A stretch of DNA of 5,209 nt, from contig WGAW01000055.1 of the NCBI GenBank assembly GCA_015494675.1, forward strand, positions 1 to 5,209. The letters run 5' to 3'. Both the position numbers and the translations under genes were made by a program. The notes beneath the pieces are model-generated. The model saw nothing but the letters and a program-made list of their open reading frames with translations. It did not search any database and was not told the origin of the DNA. This document shows, piece by piece, positions 5,065 through 5,209 of the stretch (position 1 is its first letter; each line of letters starts with the position of its first letter). This DNA is from Hydrogenimonas sp. Lineage in GTDB: Bacteria > Campylobacterota > Campylobacteria > Campylobacterales > Hydrogenimonadaceae.

Positions 5065-5209
5065 GTGGTTGTAACGATACAAAACAGCACTATAGAGATA
5101 GATGAAGTTTCGAGGCTCTATCCCGCTGCGATCATCAGGTACGCGGACGGTACGGTAACACCGATCTCGCTGGAGTGGTTCGAGCAGATGGCCAACGACG
5201 ACGTGGAGC
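5065..5209 (+). CDS. Unrecognised protein, 3'-partial
   Basis: The first 48 codons of a gene that runs off the window. The product starts MVVTIQNSTIEIDEVSRLYP and continues with an AAIIRYADG segment and PISLEWFEQM; I do not recognise the family. The GTG start is supported by AAGGA six bases upstream (5054-5058) and by an in-frame TAA at 5053-5055, which excludes any longer form; the next in-frame ATG is only at 5188. Composition (alternating hydrophobic stretch, acidic residues, Tyr and Trp) looks like a soluble folded protein with no signal peptide. It is divergent from the FIST-PAS gene and shares its palindrome-rich upstream region, so joint regulation is possible. The frame is open throughout and codon use matches its neighbours. 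Confidence 0.75.
   Translation, partial: MVVTIQNSTIEIDEVSRLYPAAIIRYADGTVTPISLEWFEQMANDDVE

Overview
This is a compact stretch of a bacterial chromosome, probably from the Campylobacterota (the former Epsilonproteobacteria, in the Sulfurovum/Hydrogenimonas/Nitratifractor style). The basis is the look of the TrpC and FlgH proteins, the flagellar-type promoters, heavy use of ATA/AGA/AGG codons at roughly even base composition, and very tight gene packing. The assignment is an inference; no database search was possible. No mobile element, CRISPR array, tRNA or rRNA is visible.

Layout from left to right: (1) trpC (+), cut at its 5' end by the window edge, makes indole-3-glycerol phosphate for tryptophan. 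Its stop codon interlocks with that of (2) a predicted phosphoribosyltransferase of the COG1926 type on the minus strand. (3) A 151-base gap holds a candidate promoter for gene 2 and a small hairpin. (4) yqeY (minus) encodes a GatB/YqeY-domain protein. (5) A 92-base divergent gap holds a strong sigma-54 type -24/-12 promoter facing flgH and, interleaved with it, an extended -10 sigma-70 type promoter facing yqeY. (6) flgH (+) encodes the flagellar L-ring lipoprotein. Its 3' end overlaps by 17 bases the 3' end of (7) a TehB-like SAM methyltransferase (minus). Gene 7 is the second gene of a two-gene unit led by (8) a FIST-PAS sensory protein (minus), with stop and start overlapping as GTGA. (9) A 145-base gap rich in palindromes and TGTAAACA boxes holds a sigma-28-like promoter for the FIST-PAS unit and a -10 element for (10) a conserved-looking but unrecognised gene (+), cut at the right window edge.

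The most interesting theme is regulatory. flgH carries a sigma-54 type signature, as expected for rod/ring/hook genes in this phylum. The FIST-PAS/methyltransferase unit, which has no recognised output domain, appears to carry a sigma-28-like signature. Together these suggest a small sensory unit wired into the flagellar/chemotaxis programme. That link is an inference from promoter motifs and domain content.
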